Notes under the pieces: model-generated
What the model saw: the letters and a program-made list of their open reading frames with translations, nothing else
Database searches by the model: none
What the model was told of the DNA's origin: nothing
From: JBFMCT01 sp046565765
GTDB lineage: Bacteria > Actinomycetota > Acidimicrobiia > Acidimicrobiales > AC-14
Length of the DNA stretch: 64,000 nt
Direction: 5' to 3'
Assembly: GCA_046565765.1 (NCBI GenBank)
Contig: JBKHXX010000038.1
Location: 19,019 to 83,018 of the forward strand
In this document: positions 16,899 through 24,733 of the stretch, in pieces
Numbering within the stretch: the stretch's first letter is position 1
Layout of the letters: each line of letters begins with the position of its first letter
Program-made: the position numbers and the translations under genes

Positions 16899-17237
16899 GT
16901 GGAGTCCCTGCGGGGGCGGGCCGCCTTCGCCGAGCTGAGGAGCGCGGGCCGGCGGGTGCGAAGAGGGACGGTCACGGTAACGTGGGTGCCGGGCGACCCC
17001 GCCGAACCGCCGAGGGTCGCCTATGCCGTCGGCCGTCGGGCTGGTGGCGCAGTGGTCCGCAACCGGATTCGGCGCCGGCTGCGGTCGATCGTCCGGGAGG
17101 TTGGCGCCGAGCTGGTCCCGGGTGCATACCTCGTCGGCGCGGGCGCCGATGCGGCGACCCTTCCCTACGGAGAGCTGAGGACCACGGTGAGCGAAGCGTT
17201 GCGAGCGGTGACAGCTCGCCGGGGGCGCGCTGCCTGA
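16899..17237 (+). CDS. rnpA: Ribonuclease P protein component
   Basis: 112 residues from GTG 16899, containing the family core ending RNRIRRRLRSIVRE (the RNR motif that contacts the P RNA), so the 5'-end maturation of tRNAs is its role. The frame is open upstream through rpmH to ATG 16737, which would give a 166-residue protein with a Pro/Gln-rich extension. The short start is used here because the extension is otherwise explained as the rpmH shadow. The stop overlaps the yidD ATG (TGATG). Confidence 0.9.
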   Translation: MESLRGRAAFAELRSAGRRVRRGTVTVTWVPGDPAEPPRVAYAVGRRAGGAVVRNRIRRRLRSIVREVGAELVPGAYLVGAGADAATLPYGELRTTVSEALRAVTARRGRAA

Positions 17238-17488
17238 TGCTACGTCGAGTGGTGGCTCAGTCACTTATTGTGGCCGTACGCGGCTACCAGGCGGCGCGGA
17301 TCGGGCGTCCATCCCCGTGCCGGTTCCTTCCCACCTGCTCGAACTACGCCATCGAGGCCCTCGAGGCGCACGGAGCGGCGCGGGGCATGTGGCTGGCGGC
17401 GCGGCGGATCGGGCGGTGCCATCCCTGGGGGGGCATGGGCTTCGACCCCGTCCCCGACGGCCGGGCGGCGGCGCGGGGCGCCTCGTGA
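17237..17488 (+). CDS. yidD: Membrane protein insertion efficiency factor YidD
   Basis: 83 residues with the family signature SPCRFLPTCSNYAIEAL and CHPWGGMGFDPVP, including the three conserved cysteines. YidD is a small membrane-associated protein that assists YidC. Its start overlaps the rnpA stop and its stop overlaps the yidC GTG, so the cluster is translationally coupled. Confidence 0.95.
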   Translation: MLRRVVAQSLIVAVRGYQAARIGRPSPCRFLPTCSNYAIEALEAHGAARGMWLAARRIGRCHPWGGMGFDPVPDGRAAARGAS

Positions 17489-18741
17489 GGTCGCTCGACG
17501 TGCTCGGGTTCTGGATCCTCGACCCGCTCTACATCGGGCTCGGCACGCTCCTGTCGTGGTTCTACTCCGTCGTCCCGTCGTTCGCGGTGGCGATCATCCT
17601 GCTGACCATCGCCGTCTCGGTCCTGCGCATGCCGCTGGTGGCCAAGCAGGTCAAGTCCCAGCAGGAGATGCAGAAGGTCCAGCCGGAGCTGAAGCGGATC
17701 CAGGCCAAGTACAAGGCCGACCCGCAGAAGCGCAACGAGGAGTTGATGAAGCTCTACAAGGAGCACAACGTCAACCCGTTCGCCGGCTGCCTGCCGATGC
17801 TGCTGCAGATGCCGATCTTCATCGTGCTCTACCGCCTGATCAACGACCTGGGCCGGCCTGAGCCGAAGCACATTCCCACGGGGAGTGACTTGTACAGCGC
17901 TCTGCGTGAGTCGGGCGGAGAGATGCGTTCGTTCGGGATCGACCTGGCCGACGCCGCGTCGAGGGTCTCCGGGTTCGGCAACCTCCTCCCCTACCTCGTG
18001 CTGATCGCCCTGGTCGTGGGCACCGGCTACTTCCAGCAACGCCAGATGACGGCCCGGCTGCCCAAGGACGCCATCAACCCCCAGATGCAGATCATGACCA
18101 AGATCTTCCCGGCCTTCATGGGGTTCTTCTCGTTCTCCATCCCCGCCGGGGTCGTCCTGTACTTCATCGTCTCCAACTTCTGGCAGATCGGCCAGCAGGC
18201 CGTGATGTTCCGCCGCCGCCAGGCCGCCGAGGCCGCCGCCGGCAGTGGGGCTGGAGCGGGGGCGAAGGGCGGGGGGTCGAAGGGGACGGCATCGCCGCCG
18301 GCCAAGCCGGCCAAGGCGTCGAAGCCGGCCAAGGGCGGCGGGTTCATGGCCCGCATGGCCGAGGCGGCGGCGGAGCGGCAGAAGGAGCAGGCTCGGCGGG
18401 CCCAGCAGGCCGCCGACGCGGACGACAAGACCGACCGCGGGGCGGGCGGGGCAGGCGGCGGGGCGGGCGGCAGGAGCGGCGCTAAGAGCGGCGGCAACGG
18501 CAAGGTCGATCCCGCGGCCCGCAAGGGCGGAGGCGGCGGCGGCAAGGCCGGCGGGGGCAAGGCCGGTGGCGGTGGCCAGGCCCGGGGCGGTGGTGGCGGT
18601 GGCCAGGCCCGGGGCGGAGGCGGCGGCGGCAAGGGCGGCGGCGGCAACGGCCGGGTGACGCCCAAAGGCGGCGGCGGCCGGGCCCAGGGCAAGGGCTCGG
18701 GGTCACGATCGAAGTCCCGCAACTCGCGAAGGGGCAGGTAG
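17485..18741 (+). CDS. yidC: Membrane protein insertase YidC with Gly-rich tail
   Basis: 418 residues. The Oxa1/YidC core occupies about residues 1-245: the first membrane helix (SFAVAIILLTIAVSVLRMPL), the cytoplasmic charged hairpin (QQEMQKVQPELKRIQAKY), NPFAGCLPMLLQMPIFIVLY and later helices to FSIPAGVVLYFIVSNFWQI. YidC inserts membrane proteins alone or with SecYEG. The remaining 170 residues are a low-complexity Gly/Lys/Ala/Arg tail of GGGGGKGGG type, very basic, which could bind ribosomal RNA. GTG start overlaps the yidD stop. Confidence 0.95.
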   Translation: MRSLDVLGFWILDPLYIGLGTLLSWFYSVVPSFAVAIILLTIAVSVLRMPLVAKQVKSQQEMQKVQPELKRIQAKYKADPQKRNEELMKLYKEHNVNPFAGCLPMLLQMPIFIVLYRLINDLGRPEPKHIPTGSDLYSALRESGGEMRSFGIDLADAASRVSGFGNLLPYLVLIALVVGTGYFQQRQMTARLPKDAINPQMQIMTKIFPAFMGFFSFSIPAGVVLYFIVSNFWQIGQQAVMFRRRQAAEAAAGSGAGAGAKGGGSKGTASPPAKPAKASKPAKGGGFMARMAEAAAERQKEQARRAQQAADADDKTDRGAGGAGGGAGGRSGAKSGGNGKVDPAARKGGGGGGKAGGGKAGGGGQARGGGGGGQARGGGGGGKGGGGNGRVTPKGGGGRAQGKGSGSRSKSRNSRRGR

Positions 18742-18743
18742 CG

Positions 18744-19670
18744 GTGGAGTGGGTTGAAGTCACCGGAAAGACCGTCGAGGAGGCCAAGGACGCCGCCCTC
18801 GACCAGTTGGGCGTCGACGAGGCCGAGGCCGAGTTCGAGGTCCTCGAGGAGCCCAAGGCCGGCCTGTTCGGCCGGTTGCGGTCGGAGGCACGGGTTCGGG
18901 CGCGGGTCCTGCCCAGCTCGCCCCGGCCCAAGCTGGACCGCCGCGAGCGGCGGCGGGGCCGGCGGGGGAAGGAAGGAGGCGAGGGCGCCGGAGCGGGGGC
19001 GGGTGCGGCTGCCGGCAGCGGCGACACCGGCGGCGGGGCGACCTCCGGCCGGGGCTCCAGCGGCGGCCCGGGCAGTTCGGGTGGTGGCGGTGGAGGTCGG
19101 GCCCGGCAGGGCAATCGCAACGGAGGCCGCCGGAGCGCACCGGCGGCACAGGACCGGGGATCGATCGAGCGAGAGGACGACGACGTGGCCGAGAGTGCCG
19201 AGGACGGGAACGAGGTCGAGGTGGCGGAGGCCTTCCTGACCGGGCTGCTCGAGACGTTCGGCGCGCCCTTCACCTTGGAGCAGCGTCCGCTGGACGACGA
19301 CCTGGTCGAGCTCAGCGTGAAGGGGGAGGACCTGGGCCTGCTCATCGGCCCCCGGGGCCAGACCCTCGCCGCCGTGCAGGAGCTGACCCGTACCGTCGTG
19401 CAGCGCCGGTCGCAGGGCCGGGCCGGGCGGATCGTGCTCGACATCGCCGGCTACCGCCAGGCTCGGCGGGCGGCGCTAGAGCGGTTCGCCACCGAGGTGG
19501 CCGGCCAGGTGCGGTCCTCGGGCGTGGCTCGGGTGCTGGAGCCCATGCCCCCGGCCGACCGCAAGGTGGTCCACGACACGATCAACGCCCTCGACGGCGT
19601 GACCACCAGCTCGGAGGGGGAGGAGCCCCGGCGGCGTGTGGTGATCTCCCCGCAGGCGACGGCCGAGTAG
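18744..19670 (+). CDS. jag: Jag/KhpB-type RNA-binding protein
   Basis: 308 residues: the Jag_N domain (MEWVEVTGKTVEEAKDAALD, GLFGRLRSEARVRARV), a long Gly/Arg-rich linker (about residues 75-150), a KH domain with LLIGPRGQTLAAVQEL and a C-terminal R3H domain (RKVVHDTINALDGV). Jag/KhpB binds RNA and is linked to cell shape and division in Gram-positives. GTG start, two bases after the yidC stop. Confidence 0.93.
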   Translation: MEWVEVTGKTVEEAKDAALDQLGVDEAEAEFEVLEEPKAGLFGRLRSEARVRARVLPSSPRPKLDRRERRRGRRGKEGGEGAGAGAGAAAGSGDTGGGATSGRGSSGGPGSSGGGGGGRARQGNRNGGRRSAPAAQDRGSIEREDDDVAESAEDGNEVEVAEAFLTGLLETFGAPFTLEQRPLDDDLVELSVKGEDLGLLIGPRGQTLAAVQELTRTVVQRRSQGRAGRIVLDIAGYRQARRAALERFATEVAGQVRSSGVARVLEPMPPADRKVVHDTINALDGVTTSSEGEEPRRRVVISPQATAE

Positions 19671-19680
19671 GCCCCTGCTG

Positions 19681-20394
19681 GTGGACCCCGGCCGGCGGGC
19701 CGGGCTGCTACGGGTGCTGGAGCGGGCGCGCGCCATCGGCCTGCTCGGACCGGGCCCGGTCGAACCGCACGTCGAGCACGCGCTGGCCTTCGGCCTGCCC
19801 GTGCCGGACCTGTTGGGTGGCGGGGAGCGAGCCTTGGGGGGTGCCCCCGCGGTCGACCTGGGGACGGGGGCGGGGCTCCCCGGTCTGGTGCTGGCCAGCG
19901 CCTTCGCGAAGAGCTCGTGGCTGCTCGTCGACGGGCGGGAGCGGAGCACCCGGTTCGTGGCCTGGGCGGTGACCGAGCTCGGGCTGGGGGAGCGGGTCGC
20001 GGTGCGTACCGCCCGGGCGGAGGATCTGGGCCGGGAGGTGATGCACCGGGGTCGCCACCACCTGGTGGTGGCCCGGGGGTTCGGGGCGCCCGCCGTTGTG
20101 GCCGAGTGCGCCGCTCCCCTGCTGGCTGTGGGGGGCCGGCTGGTGGTGAGCGAGCCGCCGGAGCCGTCCGACGCCCGGTGGCGGTCCGAGCCGCTGGCGG
20201 GCCTAGGGCTCGCTCTCGACGGCCGGATGGCGTCGGCTCACGCCTCGGTCGCGGCGTTCACGCAGGTCAGGCCGTGCGCCGTGGCCTACCCGCGCCGGAC
20301 CGGCGTACCCGCCAAGCGGCCGTTATGGGGCGCCTCGCCCGACCCTGATGTTTCACGTGAAACTCCACGGCGAGGTTCTCCAACCGGTACTTGA
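19681..20394 (+). CDS. rsmG: 16S rRNA (guanine-527-N7) methyltransferase
   Basis: 237 residues. The SAM-binding motif VDLGTGAGLPGLVLA is followed by LLVDGRERSTRFVAWAV and a GFGAPAVVAECAAPLL segment typical of RsmG (GidB). It modifies G527 of 16S rRNA; loss gives low-level streptomycin resistance in other bacteria. GTG start. The 3' end encodes DVSRETP, a peptide dictated by the parS site embedded there. Confidence 0.92.
   Translation: MDPGRRAGLLRVLERARAIGLLGPGPVEPHVEHALAFGLPVPDLLGGGERALGGAPAVDLGTGAGLPGLVLASAFAKSSWLLVDGRERSTRFVAWAVTELGLGERVAVRTARAEDLGREVMHRGRHHLVVARGFGAPAVVAECAAPLLAVGGRLVVSEPPEPSDARWRSEPLAGLGLALDGRMASAHASVAAFTQVRPCAVAYPRRTGVPAKRPLWGASPDPDVSRETPRRGSPTGT
20349..20364. promoter_or_regulatory. 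parS centromere site
   Basis: TGTTTCACGTGAAACT matches 15 of 16 bases of the canonical parS TGTTTCACGTGAAACA, the ParB binding site. It lies inside the 3' end of rsmG, 64 bases before parA, as in several actinobacteria where parS sites cluster around parAB. Confidence 0.93.
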
Positions 20395-20427
20395 TCCGGA
20401 GGTCGAGACCAGGCAAGCTGGTCACTA

Positions 20428-21630
20428 GTGTCCGAACTCGAAGTCGATGGCTCGCAGACGCCGAGTCCTTCGGGCCTGGCGGCGGCTTCCAACAGCTGGT
20501 CGGCTGCTCCCCCGCGCGATCCCGACGTCGCCGGGCCGCTCCAACAGGCGGTCGCGGCCATGCCGGCCGTCCCCGGACTGCCCGCCTTCCCAACGACGCC
20601 CGCCGAGCCCGAGCCGCCCGGCCCCGAGCCGGCCGGCGAACACCCGGCGGCCGTCCAGCCCGAAGCGGCCCCGGCGGCCGTCCAGCCCAAACCGGCCCCC
20701 ATCGAACCACCGGCCGTCCAGCCCGAACCGGCCCACGTCGAACACCCGGCGGCCGTCCAGCCCGAACCGGCCCCGGCGGCCGTGCAGTCCGAACCGGCCC
20801 CGGCGCCGGCCGAGGCGGCAGCGCCTGTCCACCGGTTGCGGCCCGCCCGCCCTCTTCCGCGGGCGCTGGCGGTGGCCAACCAGAAGGGCGGCGTGGGCAA
20901 GACCACGACGGCGGTGAACCTGGGCGCCGGCCTGGCTGAGCTGGGCTTTCGTACGCTCGTGGTCGACCTCGACCCGCAGGGCAACGCCACCACCGGTCTG
21001 GGCATCAACTCCCGCAACCTGTCGTCCTCCATCTACGACGTGCTCATGAACGAGACGCCCATGGAGGACTGCATCGAGCCCACCGCGGTTCGCAACCTGT
21101 TCGTGGCCCCGGCCACCATCGACCTGGCCGGCGCCGAGATCGAGTTGGTCCCCGCCTTCAGCCGGGAGCTGCGCCTGCGCCGCGCCCTCGACCGGCTGGG
21201 GAGCGACTACGACTACATCCTGGTGGACTGCCCGCCCTCCCTCGGCCTCCTCACCATCAACGGCATGGCGGCCGTGCAGGAGGTCCTGGTCCCCATCCAG
21301 TGCGAGTACTACGCCCTGGAGGGGCTCGGGCAGCTCATGCGCAACATCTCGCTGGTGCAGAGCAACCTCAACCCGACGCTGGAGCTGAGCACGATCGTCC
21401 TGACCATGTACGACGCCCGCACCAAGCTGTCCGACCAGGTCGTCAAGGAGGTCCGGTCCCACTTCGGGGCCAAGGTCTGCCGCAACATCGTGCCCCGCAC
21501 CGTGCGCCTCTCCGAAGCGCCGTCGTTCGGGCAACCCATTCTCGTGTTCGACGCGACCTCCCGGGGTGCCATCGCCTACCGGGAGCTGGCAAAGGAGGTG
21601 AGCGGTGGCGCGGCGAGGCGGACTGGGTAG
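20428..21630 (+). CDS. parA: Chromosome partitioning ATPase ParA
   Basis: 400 residues. The deviant Walker A KGGVGKTTTAVNLG begins near residue 153, followed by VVDLDPQGNATTGLG and the Walker B region YILVDCPPSLGLLT. ParA forms ATP-dependent gradients that move ParB-parS complexes. The first 145 residues are a Pro/Glu/Ala-rich extension with five imperfect repeats built on AVQPEP (20647-20797), absent from most ParA proteins. GTG start. It overlaps parB by 26 bases. Confidence 0.95.
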   Translation: MSELEVDGSQTPSPSGLAAASNSWSAAPPRDPDVAGPLQQAVAAMPAVPGLPAFPTTPAEPEPPGPEPAGEHPAAVQPEAAPAAVQPKPAPIEPPAVQPEPAHVEHPAAVQPEPAPAAVQSEPAPAPAEAAAPVHRLRPARPLPRALAVANQKGGVGKTTTAVNLGAGLAELGFRTLVVDLDPQGNATTGLGINSRNLSSSIYDVLMNETPMEDCIEPTAVRNLFVAPATIDLAGAEIELVPAFSRELRLRRALDRLGSDYDYILVDCPPSLGLLTINGMAAVQEVLVPIQCEYYALEGLGQLMRNISLVQSNLNPTLELSTIVLTMYDARTKLSDQVVKEVRSHFGAKVCRNIVPRTVRLSEAPSFGQPILVFDATSRGAIAYRELAKEVSGGAARRTG

Positions 21631-22513
21631 GGGACTCGACTCCCTCATCCCTCCCGGCTCGGGCGACGACACGGCGGCATCGTTCCGGGAGATCCCCATC
21701 TCCTCGATCACGGCCAACCGGCGCCAGCCGCGCAGCCGCTTCGACGAGGAGTCGATGGCCGCCCTGACCGCGTCCATCCGCGAGCTGGGCGTCCTGCAAC
21801 CCGTCCTGGTGCGGGCCACCGGCAACGGCACGTTCGAGCTCATCGCCGGCGAGCGCCGGTGGCGGGCCTCCCGCCGGGCGGGGCTGTCGACCATCCCTGC
21901 CATCGTCCGCACCGCCGACGACACGGCATCCCTCGAGCAGGCCATCGTCGAGAACGTGCAGCGGGAGGACCTCAACCCGATGGACGAGGCCGCCGCCTAC
22001 CAGCAGCTGATCGGGGACTTCCACCTCACCCACGACGAGCTGGCCACCCGGGTGGGGAAGAGCCGGGCCGCCATCTCGAACACCCTCCGCCTCTTCCAGC
22101 TGCCTCCGTCCGTCCAGCGCCTGCTGGCCGACGGCCAGCTCACCGCCGGCCATGCCCGGGCCCTGCTGTCGACCCCCGACCGGGGCTTCCAGGAGTCCCT
22201 GGCCCGCCGGGCCATCACCGAGGGCCTCTCGGTCCGCACGGTGGAGGACATCGCCCGCCAGCACAACGACGCCGGCCGCAACGGCCCGGGCGGCGGCGGC
22301 CTGGTGGGCGGAGCAGCGGGCACCGCCACCACCCCCGGCGGCCGCCTGCGTCCTCCCGGCATGCACGAGCTGGAGGACCTGCTGGCCGCCCACCTCGACA
22401 CCCGGGTCAAGGTGGAGATGGGGGCCAACAAGGGCCGGCTCGTGGTCGAGTTCGCCGATCTGGAGGACTTGGAACGGATCTACCGGGCCATGACCGGAAG
22501 CCCGCCACGCTGA
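21605..22513 (+). CDS. parB: Chromosome partitioning protein ParB
   Basis: 302 residues: GLGRGLDSLIP start, the CTP-binding ParB/Srx motif (VLVRATGNGTFELIAGERRWRA split over GERRWRAS), ENVQREDLNPM, the helix-turn-helix GKSRAAISNTLRL and a C-terminal dimer domain (VKVEMGANKGRLVVEF). It spreads from parS as a CTP-dependent clamp. GTG start inside the parA end; a shared transcript is likely. Confidence 0.95.
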   Translation: MARRGGLGRGLDSLIPPGSGDDTAASFREIPISSITANRRQPRSRFDEESMAALTASIRELGVLQPVLVRATGNGTFELIAGERRWRASRRAGLSTIPAIVRTADDTASLEQAIVENVQREDLNPMDEAAAYQQLIGDFHLTHDELATRVGKSRAAISNTLRLFQLPPSVQRLLADGQLTAGHARALLSTPDRGFQESLARRAITEGLSVRTVEDIARQHNDAGRNGPGGGGLVGGAAGTATTPGGRLRPPGMHELEDLLAAHLDTRVKVEMGANKGRLVVEFADLEDLERIYRAMTGSPPR

Positions 22514-22534
22514 GCGTTCAGTCGCTCACGGTGC

Positions 22535-22580
22535 GCGCGGCGGAATCCACAAGTTGGACGCAATCTGTGGAGAACCGCGC
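22535..22580. terminator. Hairpin between convergent parB and trxA
   Basis: GCGCGG (22535-22540) pairs with CCGCGC (22575-22580), and within them TCCACA (22546-22551) pairs with TGTGGA (22566-22571). The two-tier hairpin lies exactly between two convergent stops, suiting a bidirectional terminator. The inner arms also resemble paired DnaA boxes (AATCCACAA, TGTGGAGAA). Confidence 0.5.
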
Positions 22581-22910
22581 CTAGCTCTCCAGGAACTCGG
22601 CCAGCTCGTTCATCAGCTGGCCCTTGCCCTTGGCCCCGATCATGCGCTTCTTCAGCACGCCGTCCTTGAAGACGAGCAGCGTGGGGATGCTCATGATGTC
22701 GTAGCGGCGGGCGATGTCGGGAGCGTCGTCGACGTTGAGCTTGCGGATGACGATCTTCCCGTCGTTCTCCGCCTGGATCTGCTCCAGCACGGGAGCGACC
22801 ATGCGGCACGGCCCGCACCACTCCGCCCAGAAGTCGACGACGACCGGCAGCTCGGACGCGCCGATCTCCTCGTCGAACGTCGCAGCGGTCAGAGCGGTCA
22901 ACGTGCCCAT
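22581..22910 (-). CDS. trxA: Thioredoxin
   Basis: 109 residues with the active site WCGPC in DFWAEWCGPCRMVAP and the cis-proline motif SIPTLLVFKDG. It is a cytoplasmic disulfide reductase reduced by the neighbouring TrxB. Normal length. Confidence 0.96.
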   Translation of the reverse strand: MGTLTALTAATFDEEIGASELPVVVDFWAEWCGPCRMVAPVLEQIQAENDGKIVIRKLNVDDAPDIARRYDIMSIPTLLVFKDGVLKKRMIGAKGKGQLMNELAEFLES

Positions 22911-23005
22911 GTGATTCCTGTGCCTCCTCGACAGCGGCCCCGGCGGGCCGTTCCGTGCGTTCCTACTTCAACACCCGGGTGTGACGCGATCATTTCCGAC
23001 CACTC

Positions 23006-23953
23006 TCAGTCGTGACGTGACTCCAGCCAGCGTTCGGCATCGATGGCGGCCATGCACCCCGAGCCCGCCGCGGTGATCGCCTGGCGGTAGACGTGGTCCT
23101 GCACGTCCCCGGAGGCGAACACACCCTCCACGCTCGTCTTGGTGCCGTCGTGGGTGAGGATGTACCCGTTGGCATCCAGCTCCAACTGGCCTGCGAACAG
23201 CGACGAGTTGGGGATGTGGCCGATGGCCACGAACAACCCCGACACCGCCAGCACCGACTCCTCGCCGGTCTTGACGTTGCGCAGCTGGGCGCCCTCCAGG
23301 TGCGAGTCGCCCACCAGGTCGGTGACGACGGTGTCCCAGACGAACTCGATCTTGTCGTTCTTGAAGGCCCGCTCCTGCATGATCTTCGAGGCCCGCAGCG
23401 AGTCGCGCCGGTGGATGACGCTCACCTTCTCGGCGAACTTGGTGAGGAAGAGGGCCTCCTCGAGGGCGGAGTCGCCACCGCCGACCACCGCGATGGGCTG
23501 CTCCTGGAAGAAGAAGCCGTCACACGTGGCACACGTCGACAGCCCGTGCCCCAGCAGCCGCTTCTCCGCTTCCAGGCCCAGCATGCGGGACTGGGCGCCG
23601 GTCGAGATGATGATGGCGTTGGCCTTGTACTCGCCCTCCCGGCTCCACACCGTGAACGGGTGCGACCCGAGGTCGACCTTGGTGGCCCGCTCGGTGAGGA
23701 TCTCGGTGCCGAAGCGCAGGGCCTGGCCCCGGAAGTTGGCCATCAGCTCGGGGCCCTGGATCCCGTCCACGAAGCCGGGGTAGTTCTCGACCTCGGTCGT
23801 GAGCATCAGCTGCCCCCCGGGCTGGTCCGACGACGACGACAGCTCGCCCTCCAGCATGAGCGGCCGGAGGTTGGCCCGGGCGGTGTAGATCGCAGCGGTG
23901 AGCCCGGCCGGGCCCGACCCGAGGATCAAGATGTCTCTGACGTCACCGTTCAT
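23006..23953 (-). CDS. trxB: Thioredoxin reductase
   Basis: 315 residues: FAD-binding ILGSGPAGLTAAIYTARA, redox-active CATC (STCATCDGFF), NADPH-binding VVGGGDSALEEALFL and the closing FASGDVQDHVYRQAITAAGSG. It transfers electrons from NADPH to thioredoxin. The ATG at 23953 overlaps the previous gene's stop (ATGA). A 12-base palindrome ACACCCGGGTGT (22971-22982) lies between trxB and trxA. Confidence 0.96.
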   Translation of the reverse strand: MNGDVRDILILGSGPAGLTAAIYTARANLRPLMLEGELSSSSDQPGGQLMLTTEVENYPGFVDGIQGPELMANFRGQALRFGTEILTERATKVDLGSHPFTVWSREGEYKANAIIISTGAQSRMLGLEAEKRLLGHGLSTCATCDGFFFQEQPIAVVGGGDSALEEALFLTKFAEKVSVIHRRDSLRASKIMQERAFKNDKIEFVWDTVVTDLVGDSHLEGAQLRNVKTGEESVLAVSGLFVAIGHIPNSSLFAGQLELDANGYILTHDGTKTSVEGVFASGDVQDHVYRQAITAAGSGCMAAIDAERWLESRHD

Positions 23954-24252
23954 TGGGCCTCCGACGGCCGGCGATCCTTCTTGGACCACAGGAACAAACC
24001 AACACCGGTGAATATTGCCCCCACGATCAGGTAGGTGAGCCAGACCTCCTGGGGGATCATCTCGTCGAGGAAGTGCACGGCCGCGGCCAGCCCGAGGACG
24101 GCGGCCATGATCCCCATGATGGCGGCCAGCAGCCCGAACACGACGATGCGGGCGATGGAGACGAGCCGGTCGGTGGTCTGCGACCGGACCTTGTCGACCA
24201 ACTGCTCCAGCTTGTCGGCGGTCTCGCTCGCCCAATCCCCTTCGTCCGCCAA
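23950..24252 (-). CDS. Small membrane protein, holin-X-like/DUF1469-like
   Basis: 100 residues: a charged amphipathic start (ADKLEQLVDKVRSQTTDRL), two membrane helices (about 28-55 and 66-90) and a short cytoplasmic tail. The layout resembles actinobacterial phage-holin-family-like membrane proteins of unknown role. It is coupled to trxB by a 4-base overlap. Confidence 0.7.
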   Translation of the reverse strand: MADEGDWASETADKLEQLVDKVRSQTTDRLVSIARIVVFGLLAAIMGIMAAVLGLAAAVHFLDEMIPQEVWLTYLIVGAIFTGVGLFLWSKKDRRPSEAQ

Positions 24253-24322
24253 AGCTCCTCCTGGGTCGACGACGGCGCTCAGCCACGCAGGTCAGCGGCC
24301 GAGGGCAGCCTACCCTTGCCCG

Positions 24323-24733
24323 ATGCGCAGGACCCTTGCCCTGGCGGCCGCCGCCGCGGTGGCCGCCCTGGAGGCGCTGATCCTCGGGGAGTACCCCTTC
24401 GAGGGGGTGACGGTGCTGGCTGCGGCCGTCATCTTCGGGCTGTTCGTGGCCGAGGCGGCCCGGGCCGTCGCCCGCCGGGCCGAGCCGGTCCTGGGGATCG
24501 GCTGCGGCGTCCTGGCTGGGGCCGCCATGGTCTGGTCGGCGTGGATCGCCACCGGCCACGACCTGTCGTTCCTGGGACCGGCGGGCTGGGCCGCCGTGCC
24601 GATCGCCACCGCCGTCGCCGGCCTGCGGGCGGGCCGGGAGCGGCTGCTCGTCAGGGAAGAGCCGTCTCGGCCAGCAGCCGGCAGCCCGACTCCGCCAGCA
24701 CCAGCACCGTCGACGGAGGACTTCCCGGCGTAG
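24323..24733 (+). CDS. Hypothetical membrane protein
   Basis: 136 residues with four hydrophobic stretches (AAAVAALEALILGEYPF, VTVLAAAVIFGLFVAEA, VLGIGCGVLAGAAMVWSAWI, AVPIATAVAGL) and a short Pro-rich tail. No family recognised. It faces and overlaps the anti-sigma gene by 83 bases at the 3' end. Confidence 0.6.
   Translation: MRRTLALAAAAAVAALEALILGEYPFEGVTVLAAAVIFGLFVAEAARAVARRAEPVLGIGCGVLAGAAMVWSAWIATGHDLSFLGPAGWAAVPIATAVAGLRAGRERLLVREEPSRPAAGSPTPPAPAPSTEDFPA

Noticed and set aside
22971..22982. ACACCCGGGTGT palindrome as a strong terminator between trxB and trxA
   Set aside because: It has no loop or T-run; it could be an operator but nothing supports a specific protein.
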